Shown one piece after another: positions 1 to 8,080 of a stretch of 17,715 bases of DNA. The notes beneath the pieces were generated by a model that searched no databases, had not been told where the DNA came from, and worked only from the letters and a program-made list of their open reading frames with translations. The DNA is from UBA12191 sp964422295 (lineage in GTDB: Bacteria; Planctomycetota; UBA8108; UBA1146). The stretch is from the NCBI GenBank assembly GCA_964422295.1, contig CAYRAM010000042.1, positions 1 through 17,715 on the forward strand, read 5' to 3'. Numbering within the stretch: position 1 is the stretch's first letter; the number at the start of each line of letters is the position of its first letter. The translations under genes were made by a program, and so were the position numbers.

Positions 1-9
1 CTTCATGGC

Positions 10-55
10 ACACAATTACACGCACACAATTACACGCACACAATTACACGCACAC
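10..55. repeat. 14-bp tandem repeat, about 3.3 copies
   Basis: The unit acacaattacacgc occurs three times without change at 10-23, 24-37 and 38-51, followed by a partial acac. In the direction of transcription (minus) the unit reads GCGTGTAATTGTGT. It would lie in the 5' untranslated leader driven by the promoter at 233-260. An ATG on the minus strand follows at 6-4, too close to the edge to judge as a gene start, and no clear ribosome binding site precedes it. Confidence 0.9.
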
Positions 56-232
56 TGTTCACCGGCGTCCCCTGCAAAAACGTTCCCAAAAGAGAACCCT
101 TCCCCAGGAAACAAAGGATGCAAACGCACGACCGACAGCGGTCCAAAACACCGGACGAGGGGGAATCATCCTCCCCAGGCCCTGAGTCAGAAACCGCTCC
201 GGGAGCATGGTTTGCATTCACCGGAAGCGACG

Positions 233-260
233 ATTCTAAGAAGCCCAGATTCCCTGTCAA
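233..260 (-). promoter_or_regulatory. Sigma70-type promoter reading out of the left edge
   Basis: On the minus strand a perfect -35 hexamer TTGACA (260-255) is followed after 16 nt by TAGAAT (238-233), a 5/6 match to the -10 consensus. The region upstream of the -35 is AT-rich in patches. Transcription would start near 226 and run leftwards, giving a leader of about 220 nt before the window ends. It lies 107 nt beyond the fusA stop, so it should serve the next gene and not fusA. The call is from pattern only. Confidence 0.5.
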
Positions 261-366
261 CGAAGACGGGCCAATTTGAGCGGAAATTGCCTTAATAGAT
301 TGCAGCTATGAAGGGGAAGCCCAGAGCAGAATTGGGAGCCGAGGGCCGAAAAGATGGCGTCGGGGA

Positions 367-2457
367 TCAGAAGCGAAAGCGGTCGGCGACTTCTGCCGGT
401 GCGGATGCGAATCCGAAGGGTTCCATCGAGAACCCTGCCCTTCCCTGTGAGAGGGACCGAAGGCCGGTGGTATATCCGAATACCTCCGCCAGGGGCACTT
501 TCCCGGTAATTTTGCGCTGATCCACCACCAGATCCACATCCTCAATCTGCGCCCGACGGCGCACCAGATCCTGGTGGATGGAACCAAAATACTCCTCAGG
601 AGTCGTGACTTGAAACTGCATCAGAGGCTCAAGGAGAACATCTCCCGCCTTCTCATGAGCTCCCTCAAACGCTTCCCTCGCTGCCACCGCCAAGCCCGCT
701 TCCGTCGTTTCCGGAGTCACCGGAGGAAGGCTAATTTGCGCTTGGACCTGAATGAATGGGAACCCGAGGCTGCCTCCACCACTCAGACACGATTCCACCG
801 TATCCCGGACCGCCTGGACCCATTCGGGGGCGATGGTCGGGACTCCACCCTCCCAAACGATACTCTCCACATCCGAGTCTGACGTCGAAGAACCGAGGGG
901 AAGCAACTTGATTCCGACCTCACCGAATTGATCCTTGCCACCCAGTAGACGTTCCACCTTGACCCTGCAACTTCCTTCCCGGGAAACCATTTGACGATAT
1001 GCCACTCGCGGCTGGCCAATATTTGCATTGACCTTGAAATCACGTTCAAGACGATTACGGATCACTTCAAGGTGAAGTTCACCCATCCCCGACATGACGA
1101 ACTGACCCGTCTCCTCATTGGTCTCGGTTCGAAAGGTGGGATCTTCGCGCTCGATTCTCTTCAGGATCTCCTGCAACTTGTCCCTGTCCTGACTGGATCG
1201 TGGCTCGATGGCCATCGAAATCACGGTTTCAGGAAAAACCGGTTCCTCCAACAAAACCTGCTTCTTCGCATCGCAGAAAGTATCGCCGGTACCGCTGAAT
1301 CGTGGCCCGGTGATGGCGACGATGTCTCCGGCAACTGCCTTTTCGAGATTTTCGCGGCTGTTGGCATGCATGCGATGAATTGAATTGACGCGCTCACGCT
1401 TTCCGATCCGCGGATTCATCGCCGTCTTGCCTTTTTCCAACTCTCCGGAGTAAACCCTCATGTAGAGAAGCTCGCCGTGAGTATCAATTTGGACCTTGAA
1501 GATGAGTGCACAGAAGGGATCTGCCGCGCTGCAAGGGATCTCTCTGATCTCTCCCGATTTGGGATCACGACCTTCCAGTGAATCCACATCCCCGGGATCA
1601 GGCAAATAATGAACAACGGCGTCCAGCAAAGGCTGGATGCCCTTGTTTCCCAAGGCGCTTCCCCCGAGGACAGGAACCCAGCGACGTTCAAGGGTACCGC
1701 GACGGATGGCTGATCGAAGCAGCTCCTCAGGGACCTCATCCCCCTCCATGTGGATTTCCATCACTGCGTCGTCGAAATCGGCGACGCGGTCGAGGAGTTC
1801 ACCACGCCACAACTCTGCAGTCTCCTGCTGGTCCTGATCGATCTCCGACTCCTCGACCGTGGCCCCAAGACTCTCTTCGTCAAATGAGTATTGCTTCATC
1901 TTGACGAGATCGATCACAGCCCTGAAATCTGTTTCGGTTCCAACAGGAATATTCAAAGGCAGGGCTTCGATGGAAAAAGACTCACTGACATTATCTACGA
2001 CGCGAAAATAGTCAGCGCCAATACGATCCAGTTTGTTGATGAATGCAATGCGAGGAACGTTGTAGCGGTCCGCCTGGCGCCAGACGGTTTCAGATTGGGC
2101 TTGAACTCCTGCGACTCCGCAAAAAACTCCCACTGCTCCATCGAGAACACGCAGAGCTCGTTCCACCTCCGCAGTGAAATCGACATGCCCGGGAGTATCG
2201 ATCAAATTCAGAACCGTATTCGCCCAACGAAAACTGGTCGCCGCACTCGTGATGGTGATGCCCCGTTCCTGCTCTTCGACGAGCCAATCCATGTGGGCAC
2301 TTCCCTCGTGCACCTCACCCATCCGGTATTCCTTGCCCGAATAGTAGAGAAACCTTTCGGAGACGGTGGTTTTCCCCGCATCGATGTGAGCGATGATGCC
2401 GATGTTTCGTGTGGGATGACTGGCTTCTTCTTTGCTAGACACTATCGCTCCGGCCAT
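367..2457 (-). CDS. fusA: Elongation factor G (non-canonical, EF-G2/spdEFG2-like)
   Basis: This is a translational GTPase of 696 aa, the usual EF-G length, acting on the ribosome in translocation and/or, with RRF, in recycling. G motifs are visible: AHIDAGKTT (23-31), GITIT (67-70), DTPGH (87-91), NKLD (141-144) and GSAL (266-269). Domains II-V follow, with MSGMGELHLEV near 455 and PLAEVFGY near 655. Domain IV is unusual. The canonical tip segments QSGGRGQYG and GSYHDVDSSE are replaced by LLGGKDQFG (504-512) and LPPVTPETTE (577-586), so the counterpart of E. coli His583 is missing. That pattern resembles mitochondrial EF-G2 and the bacterial spdEFG2 group, so the role may be recycling. The ATG at 2457 has no clear ribosome binding site. 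A GTG at 2442, preceded by GGAG at 5 nt, would give 691 aa, and an in-frame GTG at 2550 seems too far upstream. It is set apart from rpsG by a strong terminator. Confidence 0.93.
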   Translation of the reverse strand: MAGAIVSSKEEASHPTRNIGIIAHIDAGKTTVSERFLYYSGKEYRMGEVHEGSAHMDWLVEEQERGITITSAATSFRWANTVLNLIDTPGHVDFTAEVERALRVLDGAVGVFCGVAGVQAQSETVWRQADRYNVPRIAFINKLDRIGADYFRVVDNVSESFSIEALPLNIPVGTETDFRAVIDLVKMKQYSFDEESLGATVEESEIDQDQQETAELWRGELLDRVADFDDAVMEIHMEGDEVPEELLRSAIRRGTLERRWVPVLGGSALGNKGIQPLLDAVVHYLPDPGDVDSLEGRDPKSGEIREIPCSAADPFCALIFKVQIDTHGELLYMRVYSGELEKGKTAMNPRIGKRERVNSIHRMHANSRENLEKAVAGDIVAITGPRFSGTGDTFCDAKKQVLLEEPVFPETVISMAIEPRSSQDRDKLQEILKRIEREDPTFRTETNEETGQFVMSGMGELHLEVIRNRLERDFKVNANIGQPRVAYRQMVSREGSCRVKVERLLGGKDQFGEVGIKLLPLGSSTSDSDVESIVWEGGVPTIAPEWVQAVRDTVESCLSGGGSLGFPFIQVQAQISLPPVTPETTEAGLAVAAREAFEGAHEKAGDVLLEPLMQFQVTTPEEYFGSIHQDLVRRRAQIEDVDLVVDQRKITGKVPLAEVFGYTTGLRSLSQGRAGFSMEPFGFASAPAEVADRFRF

Positions 2458-2570
2458 GGCTGAACTGGGTAACAAACGGATGAGTACTTTGTTCTCATGC
2501 GGATTCTCATTCAAGAAGACATTCTGCTCAAGGGATACAGGGACAGTCACCGGGATTCACCGGCAGATAC

Positions 2571-2606
2571 AAAAAGATCCCCCGCACCCTTTGGGTGCGG
2601 GGGATC
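2571..2606 (-). terminator. Strong intrinsic terminator after rpsG
   Basis: A perfect 14-bp inverted repeat (2576-2589 with 2593-2606) with a 3-nt loop is followed on the minus strand by TTTTT at 2575-2571. It sits 30 nt beyond the rpsG stop and more than 110 nt before the fusA start. The stem is GC-rich (GGATCC-like base, then CCC and GCACCC). This is a textbook Rho-independent terminator that should end the rpsL-rpsG transcript. Confidence 0.95.
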
Positions 2607-2636
2607 GTTCACCAATGCTCTCTGAGGAGTCAGCGA

Positions 2637-3134
2637 CTACCAAGCGTAGTGCGCGAACAATTTGTTGGCTTCAGCCATCTTGTGGGTATTCTCACGCCAG
2701 GTCACTGACGCCCCCTCCTTGCGGAAGGCTTGGGCAAACTCGTCTGCGAGCCGCTGCGCCATTGGCTTGCCACTGCGGCCTCTGCACGTCTCGATGATGG
2801 TCCGCACAGCCAACGCCTGGGCGCGACGGCGAGTCACCTCGACGGGGACCTGATAAGTTGCACCACCGACGCGTCGAGAACGTACTTCAACTTGGGGCAT
2901 GACATTCTGGACAGCAGCCAGAAAGACATCCAAAGGTTCCGCATCGGAGACCTTTTGACCGAGCAGATCCATGGCTTCGTAAAATATTCCGCGAGCGATA
3001 GCTTTCTTGCCATCCCACATGAGTCGGTTTATGAACTTCGTCACTACCATGCTATTGAATCGAGGGTCGGGCTTCTGGAACCGTTGCGTCGAACGGAACT
3101 TCTGCTTCACGACCTTGCTCTTGCGCTTGGCCAA
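2637..3134 (-). CDS. rpsG: 30S ribosomal protein S7
   Basis: S7 nucleates assembly of the 30S head and contacts mRNA and tRNA near the exit site. The protein is 165 aa (family about 156). Recognisable blocks are PDPRFNS, then KFINRLMWDGKKAIA, NVMPQVEVRSRRVGGATYQVPVEV (internal) and a C-terminal HKMAEANKLFAHYAW. The frame is open upstream to 3245, but that part runs through rpsL. The start chosen is TTG at 3134-3132, giving MAKRKSKVVKQ, 13 nt after the rpsL stop and preceded by GGGGTAGAGAG, which can serve as a ribosome binding site. A GTG further in (3113) would give a shorter form starting MKQKFRS. It is co-transcribed with rpsL and followed by a strong terminator. The family call is certain; the start is likely. 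Confidence 0.96.
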   Translation of the reverse strand: MAKRKSKVVKQKFRSTQRFQKPDPRFNSMVVTKFINRLMWDGKKAIARGIFYEAMDLLGQKVSDAEPLDVFLAAVQNVMPQVEVRSRRVGGATYQVPVEVTRRRAQALAVRTIIETCRGRSGKPMAQRLADEFAQAFRKEGASVTWRENTHKMAEANKLFAHYAW

Positions 3135-3147
3135 ACTCTCTACCCCA

Positions 3148-3519
3148 CTATTTCTTGTTCTTTTTGCCGTACTTGGATCGCCCCTGCTTGCGGTCATCGA
3201 CCCCGGAGCAATCGAGTGTTCCCCGAACCACGTGATACCGAACACCGGGCAGGTCTCTCACTCGCCCTCCCCTGACGAGCACGATCGAGTGCTCCTGGAG
3301 ATTGTGACCCTCGCCACCGATGTATGCCGTGATCTCCTTGCCGTTGGACAGGCGCACACGCGCCACCTTCCTGAGTGCGGAGTTCGGCTTTTTCGGGGTC
3401 ATGGTGTGCACTTTGAGACACACCCCCCGGCGCTGTGGACAGCGGTCCAACACCGGAGACTTGCTCTTCTTCATCTTGTCTTTACGGCCCTTGCGGACCA
3501 ACTGATTGATCGTTGGCAT
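3148..3519 (-). CDS. rpsL: 30S ribosomal protein S12
   Basis: S12 lines the decoding centre and governs accuracy and streptomycin response. The protein is 123 aa, the full family length, with conserved blocks GVCLKV, TPKKPNSALRK (41-51), AYIGGEGHNLQEHS (65-78), RGGRVRDLPGVRYH (83-96) and LDCSGVDDRK. The streptomycin-related lysine of the first loop is kept (K43 in TPKKPNS). The second, usually lysine at 88, is arginine here (AGA codon). Asp89, the residue methylthiolated in some bacteria, is present. The ATG at 3519 has a weak purine-rich site (AAAGAG) about 6 nt upstream. It is first of the rpsL-rpsG pair, 141 nt after rpoC. Confidence 0.98.
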   Translation of the reverse strand: MPTINQLVRKGRKDKMKKSKSPVLDRCPQRRGVCLKVHTMTPKKPNSALRKVARVRLSNGKEITAYIGGEGHNLQEHSIVLVRGGRVRDLPGVRYHVVRGTLDCSGVDDRKQGRSKYGKKNKK

Positions 3520-3660
3520 TCGTTCTCTTTCAAAGGTCCAAAGCGGACGAGTCCGCCTTTCCCTTCAGCGACATCGACTCATCATTGCCTGATCATTGCC
3601 AGATCGATGCTGGCAGCGATCAACTTTCCACCCCTGATCAAATCGGGGCGGCTCGTCATA
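3520..3660 (-). other. rpoC-rpsL intergenic region with small hairpins
   Basis: This 141-nt gap holds a hairpin shortly after the rpoC stop (cccc 3631-3634 with gggg 3645-3648, extended inside by gat/atc), a 9-bp direct repeat atcattgcc at 3581-3589 and 3592-3600, and a second hairpin gcgga/tccgc at 3543-3556 just before the rpsL binding site. None has a T-run on the minus strand, so I do not call a terminator. No clear promoter was found. It may be an RNA processing or regulatory leader for S12/S7. Confidence 0.5.
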
Positions 3661-6600
3661 CTAACCCGCAGGATCGGATTCGTCTTCCGAATTTGGAGCT
3701 TCCTCCTGCGGATCCGGGGAAATCGACGTCTCCCCTCCAAGCAGCAGATCAGGGTGCGGTTCCAAGGCTTCCTCCTCAGGAGCGGCCTCAGGGGTGCTCT
3801 CAGGGTTGGCCTCAGGGTTGGCCTCAGGGGTGGCCTCAGGGTTGGCCTCAGGGGTGGCCTCCATTGGATTCTCAGAGGTCTCTCCTGCAACAGGGTTGCC
3901 CATGAGGAATTCCCGTAATGGATCGACGACTGGAGCTTCCTCGGCAGCGACTTCCTGAGGTTTTTCCTGATTTCCGACCAGCACCGATTTCAGCTCCGGT
4001 TTCTGCTCAACCGGAGGCTCACCGAGGTGGCGGACTCCCTTGTCGAAGTAGTTCCTGTAACCCGTACCTGCAGGAATCATGTGACCCATGATCACATTCT
4101 CCTTGAGACCGACCAGGCGATCCTTCTTGCCACTGAGAGCGGCCTCGGTCAAAACCTTGGTCGTCTCCTGGAAACTTGCCGCAGAGATGAAACTGTCTGA
4201 CTGCACAGCGGCTTTGGTGATCCCTTGAAGCATCGGCTCAGCAGTCGGAGGCATCATTCCTTCCTCCACCATCTCCTTGCAAATCTTGCGGAAACGATGG
4301 CGGTCGATCACCGTATCCGGCAATAGATCGCTGTCTCCGGCTTCCCTGATCATCATGTTGCGCATCATCTGCGCAACGATCGTTTCAATGTGCTTGTCAT
4401 TGATGGTCACATTCTGCGACAGGTAGACCCCTTGGACCTCCTCGATCAGGTAGCGCTGTACTTCTTCTGCGCCTTCCACCCGAAGAATATCCTTCGGCAC
4501 CTTGTCTCCATCAGTCAACGGCTGACCATGAATCACCTGATCCCCTTTGGTCACTCTGAAGTGCTTTCCTGAAGGAATCACATGTTCATGAATCTCACCA
4601 TTTTCGGTGACGACGTTGATGATGGCCTTGCCGCGCTTCTTGTCTCCAAATTCGACGGTTCCATCCACCTCTGCAATGACAGCGGGATTCTTCGGCTTTC
4701 GAACTTCAAAGATCTCGGTGACTCGGGGCAAACCTCCGGTGATGTCCTGGGTACCAGAAGCCTCACGCGGTGACTTCGCCAACAAATCTCCGGGGGAAAC
4801 CTTGTCTCCGTCAGAGATCTGCACCATTGCACGTTCAGGAACGGGATAGGCTGCAACCGTATCTTCTCCCGCTTTATCACTGCAGATGCGGATCTGGGGC
4901 TGCATCTCCCCACGGTGCTCAGTGATGATCCTGCGCTCCTGGTTGGAAACGGGATCGATCTCCACCTTCAAAGTCGCACCTTCGACGATGTCTTCAAATT
5001 TTGCGTAACCCACAACATCAGTGAGAATCGACTGTGAGTGGGGGTCCCAGTCAAAGAGCGCAGTACCCTTGCGAACCGCGACTCCTTCCCTGACGTGAAG
5101 GATCGCACCCAAACTCAGTTCGTGGTTCTCCAACTCTTTGCCATCCTTGACGACCGTCAGCAGGCCACGGCGACTGATGACCACATCTTGACCTTCCTGG
5201 TTGACGACGTGGTTGACATCATTGAGGACGATTTCACCGGAGTAGGACGCCTTGACCGCAGATTCCTGAACCGCCTTCGAAGCCACTCCCCCGATGTGGA
5301 AAGTACGCATCGTCAACTGGGTTCCCGGTTCTCCGATCGACTGGGCAGCAACGATTCCGACCGCCAAACCCTGCTCGACGAGCTTGCCGCTGGAGAGATC
5401 CATGCCGTAACACTTTGCACAGACACCCAAGGGGCTGTCACAAGTCAAATGGCTGCGAACTAGGATTCGAGGGAAACCCATCTCCTGAATACGATCAGCG
5501 ATTTGGGGTGTGATCAGACCATTCGCCTCGACGACGACTTCGCCTGAAACGGGATCCTTGATTTCGGAGACAGAGGTCCGACCCCGAATTCTTGCGGCCA
5601 GCGGAATCGCTTCCTTCTCACCGCGCTTGAGTGCCTTTTTGGAGAGACCGTTGCGGGTTCCACAATCGGACTCATTGACGACTACATTTTGAGCCACGTC
5701 TGCAAGTTTTCGAGTCAGGTAACCGGAGTCAGCGGTCTTGAGAGCAGTATCCGCCAGACCCTTTCGAGCACCGTGGGTCGATGAGAAGTACTCCAGAACT
5801 TTGAGTCCCTCGCGGAAGGATGCCTTGATCGGAGTTTCGATGATCTCACCAGATGGCTTTGCCATAAGCCCGCGCATTCCCGCCAACTGACGAATCTGGG
5901 TCACGGATCCCCGCGCACCCGACTCCACCATCACAAAGATCGGATTGACGTATTCATCTCCGGGTCGCAAGTCCTCTTTGAGGCGCTGCATCAACATCTC
6001 GCCAACGACATTGGTGGTCTGGGTCCACTTGTCGATGATTTGACTTCTGCGCTCGTCATTGGTGATCACACCATCCTGGTGACGTTGCTGAATCGTATCT
6101 ACCTGGCCTTGGGTTTTTTCAAGAACTTCTGGTTTCAGTTCTGGCGTACGCAGGTCTGCGAGACTGAATGAGAGTCCGGATCGGGTAGCAGCCTTGAATC
6201 CGAGGTCTTTCATGTCGTCGAGAAATTTCAGAGTTGCACGACGTCCACGAATCCGGAAGCAGTCAGCGATGACAGACTTCAGATCCTTCTTGGTTAATGC
6301 AAAGTTGTAAAAGGGCATATCGAGGTGATCGAGAAGATCATTGAAGATGATGCGACTTGGAGTGGTTCTGTGGAACCCGTGTTCATCCGGAGATTCGACC
6401 TTGCCGTGTGCACTGAAGACCTGTTTTTCCTCAGGCAAACGTACCCTTGCCATTGCGTGGCCATGAATCTTTCCGGCGCCAAGAGCGGTATGAACTTCCC
6501 TGGCACTCGAAAACAGGATGTCACATCCGGCCATTTCTTCCTTTGCCACGGTCAGGTAGTAACACCCCATTACGATATCTTGGGACGGAGCGATGATCGG

Positions 6601-8076
6601 ATTGCCGTGTGCGGGAGAGAAGATGTTGTTCGTCGACAACATCAAGTTTTGCGCTTCCAATTGTGCTTCCACCGACAGCGGCAAGTGAACCGCCATTTGG
6701 TCACCATCGAAATCGGCGTTGAAGCCCTCGCAAACCAGGGGGTGCACGAGAATCGCATTACCCTCGATGAGCACCGGCTCAAAAGCCTGGATACCCATGC
6801 GGTGCAGGGTCGGCGCGCGGTTCAGCATCACCGGATGTCCCTGGGTCACTTCCTCGAGAATGTCCCAAACCTCATCATCCTTGCGCTCAAGCATCTTCTT
6901 TGCGCTTTTGATGGTATCCGCGTAACCCAATTCCTTGAGCCTGCGAATGATGAAGGGCTGGAACAGTTCCAGAGCGATCTTTTTCGGCAATCCACACTGG
7001 TGAAGTTTCAGTTCAGGACCGACTGCGATCACCGAACGTGCAGAGTAATCGACCCGCTTTCCGAGCAGATTTTCGCGGAAGCGCCCCTGTTTGCCCTTGA
7101 TCATGTCCGTCAGCGACTTGAGAGGTCGATTGTTGGATCCCAATACCGGGCGACGGCAACGGTTGTTGTCGAAGAGGGCGTCCACCGAATGCTGAAGCAT
7201 TCGCTTCTCGTTACGAATGATGACTTCAGGGGCATTCAGATCGAGCAACTTCTTCAGGCGGTTGTTGCGATTGATCAGACGACGATAGAGGTCATTCAAA
7301 TCACTCGTTGCAAAGTTGCCGCTTTCGAGAAGAACGAGGGGACGTAGATCGGGCGGGATCACAGGAACCGCTTCGAGGATCATCCACTCCGGCTTGTTTC
7401 CAGATTCGATGACAGTACGGATGATGCCGAGCCTTCGGATCAGGCTCGCCTTCTTTTGCTTGGAGCGGGTGGTCTCGTACTCCTCCTTCAACTCATCGAA
7501 GAGAGAGGGAAGATCGAGGTTTCGAATCATGGTGCGAATCGCCTCGGCACCCATGTCTGCTTCAAACTCATCCCCATACTTCTCCCTGGCAAAACGGTAC
7601 TCCTCCTCATTGAGAAGTTGTTTCTCTTTGAGGGGAGTGTCACCGGGATCGAGGACCATGTAGTCCTGGTAGTAAATCACCCGCTCAAGGTGGGTAGTCT
7701 TCAACTCCAGCAGGTTGCCGAGACGGGAAGGCATCGCCTTGAAGAACCAAATGTGTACCACTGGAGCAGCCAGATTGATGTGCCCCATGCGCTCGCGACG
7801 AACGCGGGAGTGGGCCACTTTGACGCCACAGCGGTCACAGATGATGTCCTTGTGCTTGATCCCCTTGTACTTGCCACAGGCACATTCCCAGTCCTTCTCG
7901 GGACCAAAAATACGCTCGCAGAAGAGTCCATCTTTCTCCGGACGGTATGTCCGGTAGTTGATGGTCTCGGGCTTGCGAACCTCCCCGTGGGACCAGGAGA
8001 GGATGTCTGTCGGCGACGCGAGACGTATGTTGACAGCGCCGTAATCATTCACCTTGTCGTAAACTGGTTCCATCAT
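3661..8076 (-). CDS. rpoC: RNA polymerase beta' subunit
   Basis: This is the catalytic subunit of RNA polymerase, 1471 aa. The N-terminal zinc site uses C65, C67, C80 and C83. The Mg-binding NADFDGD motif is at 453-459 (Asp 455, 457, 459). The second zinc site is C805, C879, C886 and C889. The bridge-helix and trigger-loop region runs through about 730-935. An insertion of roughly 170 residues lies between FHIGG (926-930) and DITGGLPRV (1111-1119), at the place of the SI3 insertion of E. coli and other Gram-negative lineages. The last ~118 residues (from about 1354) form a Pro/Glu/Ala-rich acidic tail, including six tetrapeptides TPEA/NPEA at 1408-1431. The start is ATGATG; the first ATG is taken, 4 nt after rpoB, with only a weak purine-rich site, so translation is probably coupled to rpoB. 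Confidence 0.98.
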   Translation of the reverse strand: MMEPVYDKVNDYGAVNIRLASPTDILSWSHGEVRKPETINYRTYRPEKDGLFCERIFGPEKDWECACGKYKGIKHKDIICDRCGVKVAHSRVRRERMGHINLAAPVVHIWFFKAMPSRLGNLLELKTTHLERVIYYQDYMVLDPGDTPLKEKQLLNEEEYRFAREKYGDEFEADMGAEAIRTMIRNLDLPSLFDELKEEYETTRSKQKKASLIRRLGIIRTVIESGNKPEWMILEAVPVIPPDLRPLVLLESGNFATSDLNDLYRRLINRNNRLKKLLDLNAPEVIIRNEKRMLQHSVDALFDNNRCRRPVLGSNNRPLKSLTDMIKGKQGRFRENLLGKRVDYSARSVIAVGPELKLHQCGLPKKIALELFQPFIIRRLKELGYADTIKSAKKMLERKDDEVWDILEEVTQGHPVMLNRAPTLHRMGIQAFEPVLIEGNAILVHPLVCEGFNADFDGDQMAVHLPLSVEAQLEAQNLMLSTNNIFSPAHGNPIIAPSQDIVMGCYYLTVAKEEMAGCDILFSSAREVHTALGAGKIHGHAMARVRLPEEKQVFSAHGKVESPDEHGFHRTTPSRIIFNDLLDHLDMPFYNFALTKKDLKSVIADCFRIRGRRATLKFLDDMKDLGFKAATRSGLSFSLADLRTPELKPEVLEKTQGQVDTIQQRHQDGVITNDERRSQIIDKWTQTTNVVGEMLMQRLKEDLRPGDEYVNPIFVMVESGARGSVTQIRQLAGMRGLMAKPSGEIIETPIKASFREGLKVLEYFSSTHGARKGLADTALKTADSGYLTRKLADVAQNVVVNESDCGTRNGLSKKALKRGEKEAIPLAARIRGRTSVSEIKDPVSGEVVVEANGLITPQIADRIQEMGFPRILVRSHLTCDSPLGVCAKCYGMDLSSGKLVEQGLAVGIVAAQSIGEPGTQLTMRTFHIGGVASKAVQESAVKASYSGEIVLNDVNHVVNQEGQDVVISRRGLLTVVKDGKELENHELSLGAILHVREGVAVRKGTALFDWDPHSQSILTDVVGYAKFEDIVEGATLKVEIDPVSNQERRIITEHRGEMQPQIRICSDKAGEDTVAAYPVPERAMVQISDGDKVSPGDLLAKSPREASGTQDITGGLPRVTEIFEVRKPKNPAVIAEVDGTVEFGDKKRGKAIINVVTENGEIHEHVIPSGKHFRVTKGDQVIHGQPLTDGDKVPKDILRVEGAEEVQRYLIEEVQGVYLSQNVTINDKHIETIVAQMMRNMMIREAGDSDLLPDTVIDRHRFRKICKEMVEEGMMPPTAEPMLQGITKAAVQSDSFISAASFQETTKVLTEAALSGKKDRLVGLKENVIMGHMIPAGTGYRNYFDKGVRHLGEPPVEQKPELKSVLVGNQEKPQEVAAEEAPVVDPLREFLMGNPVAGETSENPMEATPEANPEATPEANPEANPESTPEAAPEEEALEPHPDLLLGGETSISPDPQEEAPNSEDESDPAG
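3784..3862. repeat. 12-bp tandem repeat inside the rpoC 3' end
   Basis: Six 12-bp units, typified by ggcctcagggtt on the plus strand, run from 3784 to 3855 with a partial seventh. Units 3808-3819, 3820-3831, 3832-3843 and 3844-3855 are nearly identical, and 3784-3795 and 3796-3807 are slightly diverged. The period keeps frame and encodes [T/N]-P-E-[A/S] in the disordered C-terminal tail of RpoC. Such repeats commonly change copy number by slippage. Confidence 0.93.
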
Positions 8077-8080
8077 CGTT

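Larger units (their letters stand above)
1..366. other. Non-coding region downstream of fusA
   Basis: No convincing gene is seen. The open frames here (minus 260-30, plus 5-295) are short, of unusual composition, and the minus one begins inside the -35 element of a promoter. The stretch holds a sigma70-like promoter reading left (233-260), a small hairpin gaccg/cggtc at 130-143, and the 14-bp repeat at 10-55. No hairpin with a T-run follows the fusA stop, so the fusA transcript end was not located. The next gene probably begins at or beyond the left edge. Confidence 0.6.

Noticed and set aside
10..55. CRISPR-like array
   Set aside because: Units are 14 bp and directly adjacent with no spacers; the same holds for the 12-bp repeat at 17661-17696.
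2458..2570. Promoter for fusA
   Set aside because: Several TTGA-like hexamers exist, but none pairs with a good -10 at proper spacing; expected from the terminator but not shown by the sequence.
3007..3918. 303-codon open frame on the plus strand opposite rpsL and the rpoC end
   Set aside because: It lies antisense to certain genes, and part of its protein is a simple repeat (GLRVGLRGGLR) caused by the 12-bp rpoC repeat.
6325..7347. 340-codon plus-strand frame inside rpoC
   Set aside because: It is antisense to a highly conserved part of rpoC and has no recognisable domain; codon structure of rpoC explains it.
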